From HGM04593 sp045634305 (GTDB lineage: Bacteria > Bacteroidota > Bacteroidia > Bacteroidales > Bacteroidaceae), in contig JAZQZZ010000015.1 in NCBI GenBank assembly GCA_045634305.1, forward strand, positions 1 to 7,708: a DNA stretch of 7,708 nt, written 5' to 3'. Positions 6,879-7,708 of this stretch are shown here, one piece after another. The translations under genes and the position numbers were made by a program. The first letter of the stretch is position 1. Each line of letters begins with the position of its first letter. The notes under the pieces were generated by a model. It was not told the DNA's origin. It did not search any database and saw only the letters and a program-made list of their open reading frames with translations.

Positions 6879-6968
6879 ATGAAAACTGCGAAAATTGTGT
6901 TTTTTCTTGTACTTGCGGCGTTGATTATGGTATCGTGCCGCGCTGCCGAATATTGCAATTGTGGATGA
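6879..6968 (+). CDS. Tiny predicted lipoprotein (29 aa)
   Basis: The ORF runs from ATG to TGA and encodes 29 residues. It starts with a lysine-containing n-region (MKTAK), then a hydrophobic stretch (IVFFLVLAALIM), then VSC with Cys20 as lipidation site. This is a complete type II (lipoprotein) signal peptide. The mature part would be only ten residues, CRAAEYCNCG, with three cysteines. The lipid-anchored peptide would sit in the inner or outer membrane facing the periplasm or outside. It has a candidate -7 box and a hairpin over its stop codon. I do not recognise a family. It could be a real micro-lipoprotein or the 5' stub of a longer lipoprotein gene lost by deletion. The signal peptide is clear; expression is unproven. 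Confidence 0.55.
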   Translation: MKTAKIVFFLVLAALIMVSCRAAEYCNCG

Positions 6969-6978
6969 GCAAATCCAC
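6961..6978 (+). terminator. Hairpin overlapping the stop codon of the small lipoprotein
   Basis: GTGGAT (6961-6966) and ATCCAC (6973-6978) form a perfect 6-bp stem with a GAGCAA loop. The left arm contains the last codon and part of the TGA. It is followed by TTTATAAAGGG rather than an immediate T-run; a run of nine T begins about 20 bases later. It could be a weak terminator or an mRNA 3'-end stabiliser. Confidence 0.4.
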
Positions 6979-7040
6979 TTTATAAAGGGATAATTGAGAT
7001 TTTTTTTTAATTATAAACGTTTTAATTAAATTTTAAAGAA
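6979..7040 (+). other. AT-rich leader of gap
   Basis: These 62 bases are almost all A and T, with a run of nine T near 7000-7008. The bases just before the ATG (TTTTAAAGAA) are A-rich, as is usual at Bacteroidetes start sites. I find no promoter here that matches TTTG-N19-TAnnTTTG well; TAAATTTT near the start codon is too close to serve. The gap promoter probably lies here or just upstream but cannot be placed. Confidence 0.5.
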
Positions 7041-7708
7041 ATGATTAAACTTGGTATTAACGGTTTCGGTCGTATCGGCCGTATGGTGTTCCGTGCAGCA
7101 GTGAAGAACTTCGCTAACGACATTCAGGTTGTAGGTATCAACGACCTTCTCGATGCTGATTACTTGGCATACATGTTGCGTTACGACTCTGTACACGGTC
7201 AGTTCGACGGTACAATCGAGGTAGAAGGCAACTACTTGGTAGTTAACGGTAACAAGATCCGTTTGACAGCTGAGATGGATCCTGCTAACTTGAAGTGGGA
7301 CGAGGTAGGTGCTGAGGTTGTTGTTGAGTCTACAGGTTTCTTCTTGACAGACGAGACAGCTCGCAAGCACATCACCGCAGGTGCAAAGAAGGTTATCATG
7401 TCAGCTCCTTCAAAGGACAGCACTCCTATGTTCGTGTACGGTGTTAACCACACAACATACGCTGGTCAGGACATCATCTCTAACGCTTCTTGTACAACAA
7501 ACTGCTTGGCTCCTATCGCTAAGGTTTTGAACGACAAGTTCGGTATCGTTAAGGGTTTGATGACTACAGTACACGCTGCTACAGCTACTCAGAAGACTGT
7601 TGACGGTCCTTCTAAGAAAGACTGGAGAGGTGGTCGTGGTATCCTCGAGAACATCATCCCATCTTCAACAGGTGCTGCTAAGGCTGTAGGTAAGGTTCTT
7701 CCTGTTCT
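7041..7708 (+). CDS. gap: Glyceraldehyde-3-phosphate dehydrogenase, type I, 5' part
   Basis: This glycolytic enzyme oxidises glyceraldehyde-3-phosphate to 1,3-bisphosphoglycerate with NAD+ and phosphate in the cytoplasm. The first 222 codons of about 335 are present; the gene runs off the right edge. The dinucleotide-binding loop GINGFGRIGR is at 5-14. Asn34-Asp35 (INDL) fits NAD rather than NADP use. The active-site segment SNASCTTNCLAP (147-158) contains the nucleophile Cys151, and His178 in TVHAAT is the catalytic base partner. The conserved RGGRG segment follows near 199. Codon choice is strongly biased (TTG for Leu; AAC, GAC, GGT and GCT preferred), unlike the peptidase gene, as expected for a very highly expressed gene. 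The identification is secure. Confidence 0.98.
   Translation, partial: MIKLGINGFGRIGRMVFRAAVKNFANDIQVVGINDLLDADYLAYMLRYDSVHGQFDGTIEVEGNYLVVNGNKIRLTAEMDPANLKWDEVGAEVVVESTGFFLTDETARKHITAGAKKVIMSAPSKDSTPMFVYGVNHTTYAGQDIISNASCTTNCLAPIAKVLNDKFGIVKGLMTTVHAATATQKTVDGPSKKDWRGGRGILENIIPSSTGAAKAVGKVLPV

Overview
The window most likely comes from a member of the Bacteroidales, plausibly Prevotellaceae. The evidence is Bacteroidetes-type promoters (-7 box TAnnTTTG, A-rich ribosome-binding regions without a strong Shine-Dalgarno), a very large secreted multi-domain metallopeptidase with a Bacteroidales-style C-terminal tail, and a highly codon-biased type I gap gene. The species is not determined.

Layout. 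On the left, on the minus strand, lies the first 212 codons of a GMP synthetase gene (1-638). Its ATP-pyrophosphatase domain looks intact, but its N-terminal glutamine amidotransferase domain is shortened and lacks the catalytic residues. Next, also on the minus strand, is a 28-codon ORF (777-863) whose first 17 residues look like the start of the mechanosensitive channel MscL. It sits between a good promoter -7 box (899-906) and a strong terminator (731-774), and I read it as an internally deleted mscL relic. A divergent plus-strand promoter (927-957) drives the main gene (1021-6498), which encodes an 1825-residue secreted M60-like (enhancin/mucinase-type) zinc metallopeptidase. It carries beta-trefoil-like and discoidin-like modules and an apparent T9SS-type tail.

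Downstream is a 540-base non-housekeeping stretch. It holds an AT-only hairpin, a direct-repeat array of about 85-bp units (two full copies and one with a 29-base deletion) with a covarying stem, a 29-residue predicted lipoprotein ORF (6879-6968), and a hairpin over that ORF's stop codon. The window ends in the first 222 codons of glyceraldehyde-3-phosphate dehydrogenase (7041-7708).

Interpretation. guaA and gap are housekeeping genes. From memory (not checked here), gap, mscL and guaA are neighbours in Bacteroides genomes. The mscL relic and the M60 gene between guaA and gap would then mark a place where mscL decayed and a glycoprotein-degrading accessory gene was gained, with the repeats and tiny lipoprotein as part of, or debris from, that remodelling. 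No complete new multi-gene system is visible. The most unusual items are the amidotransferase-less GMP synthetase, the mscL relic, the repeat array and the split discoidin module.
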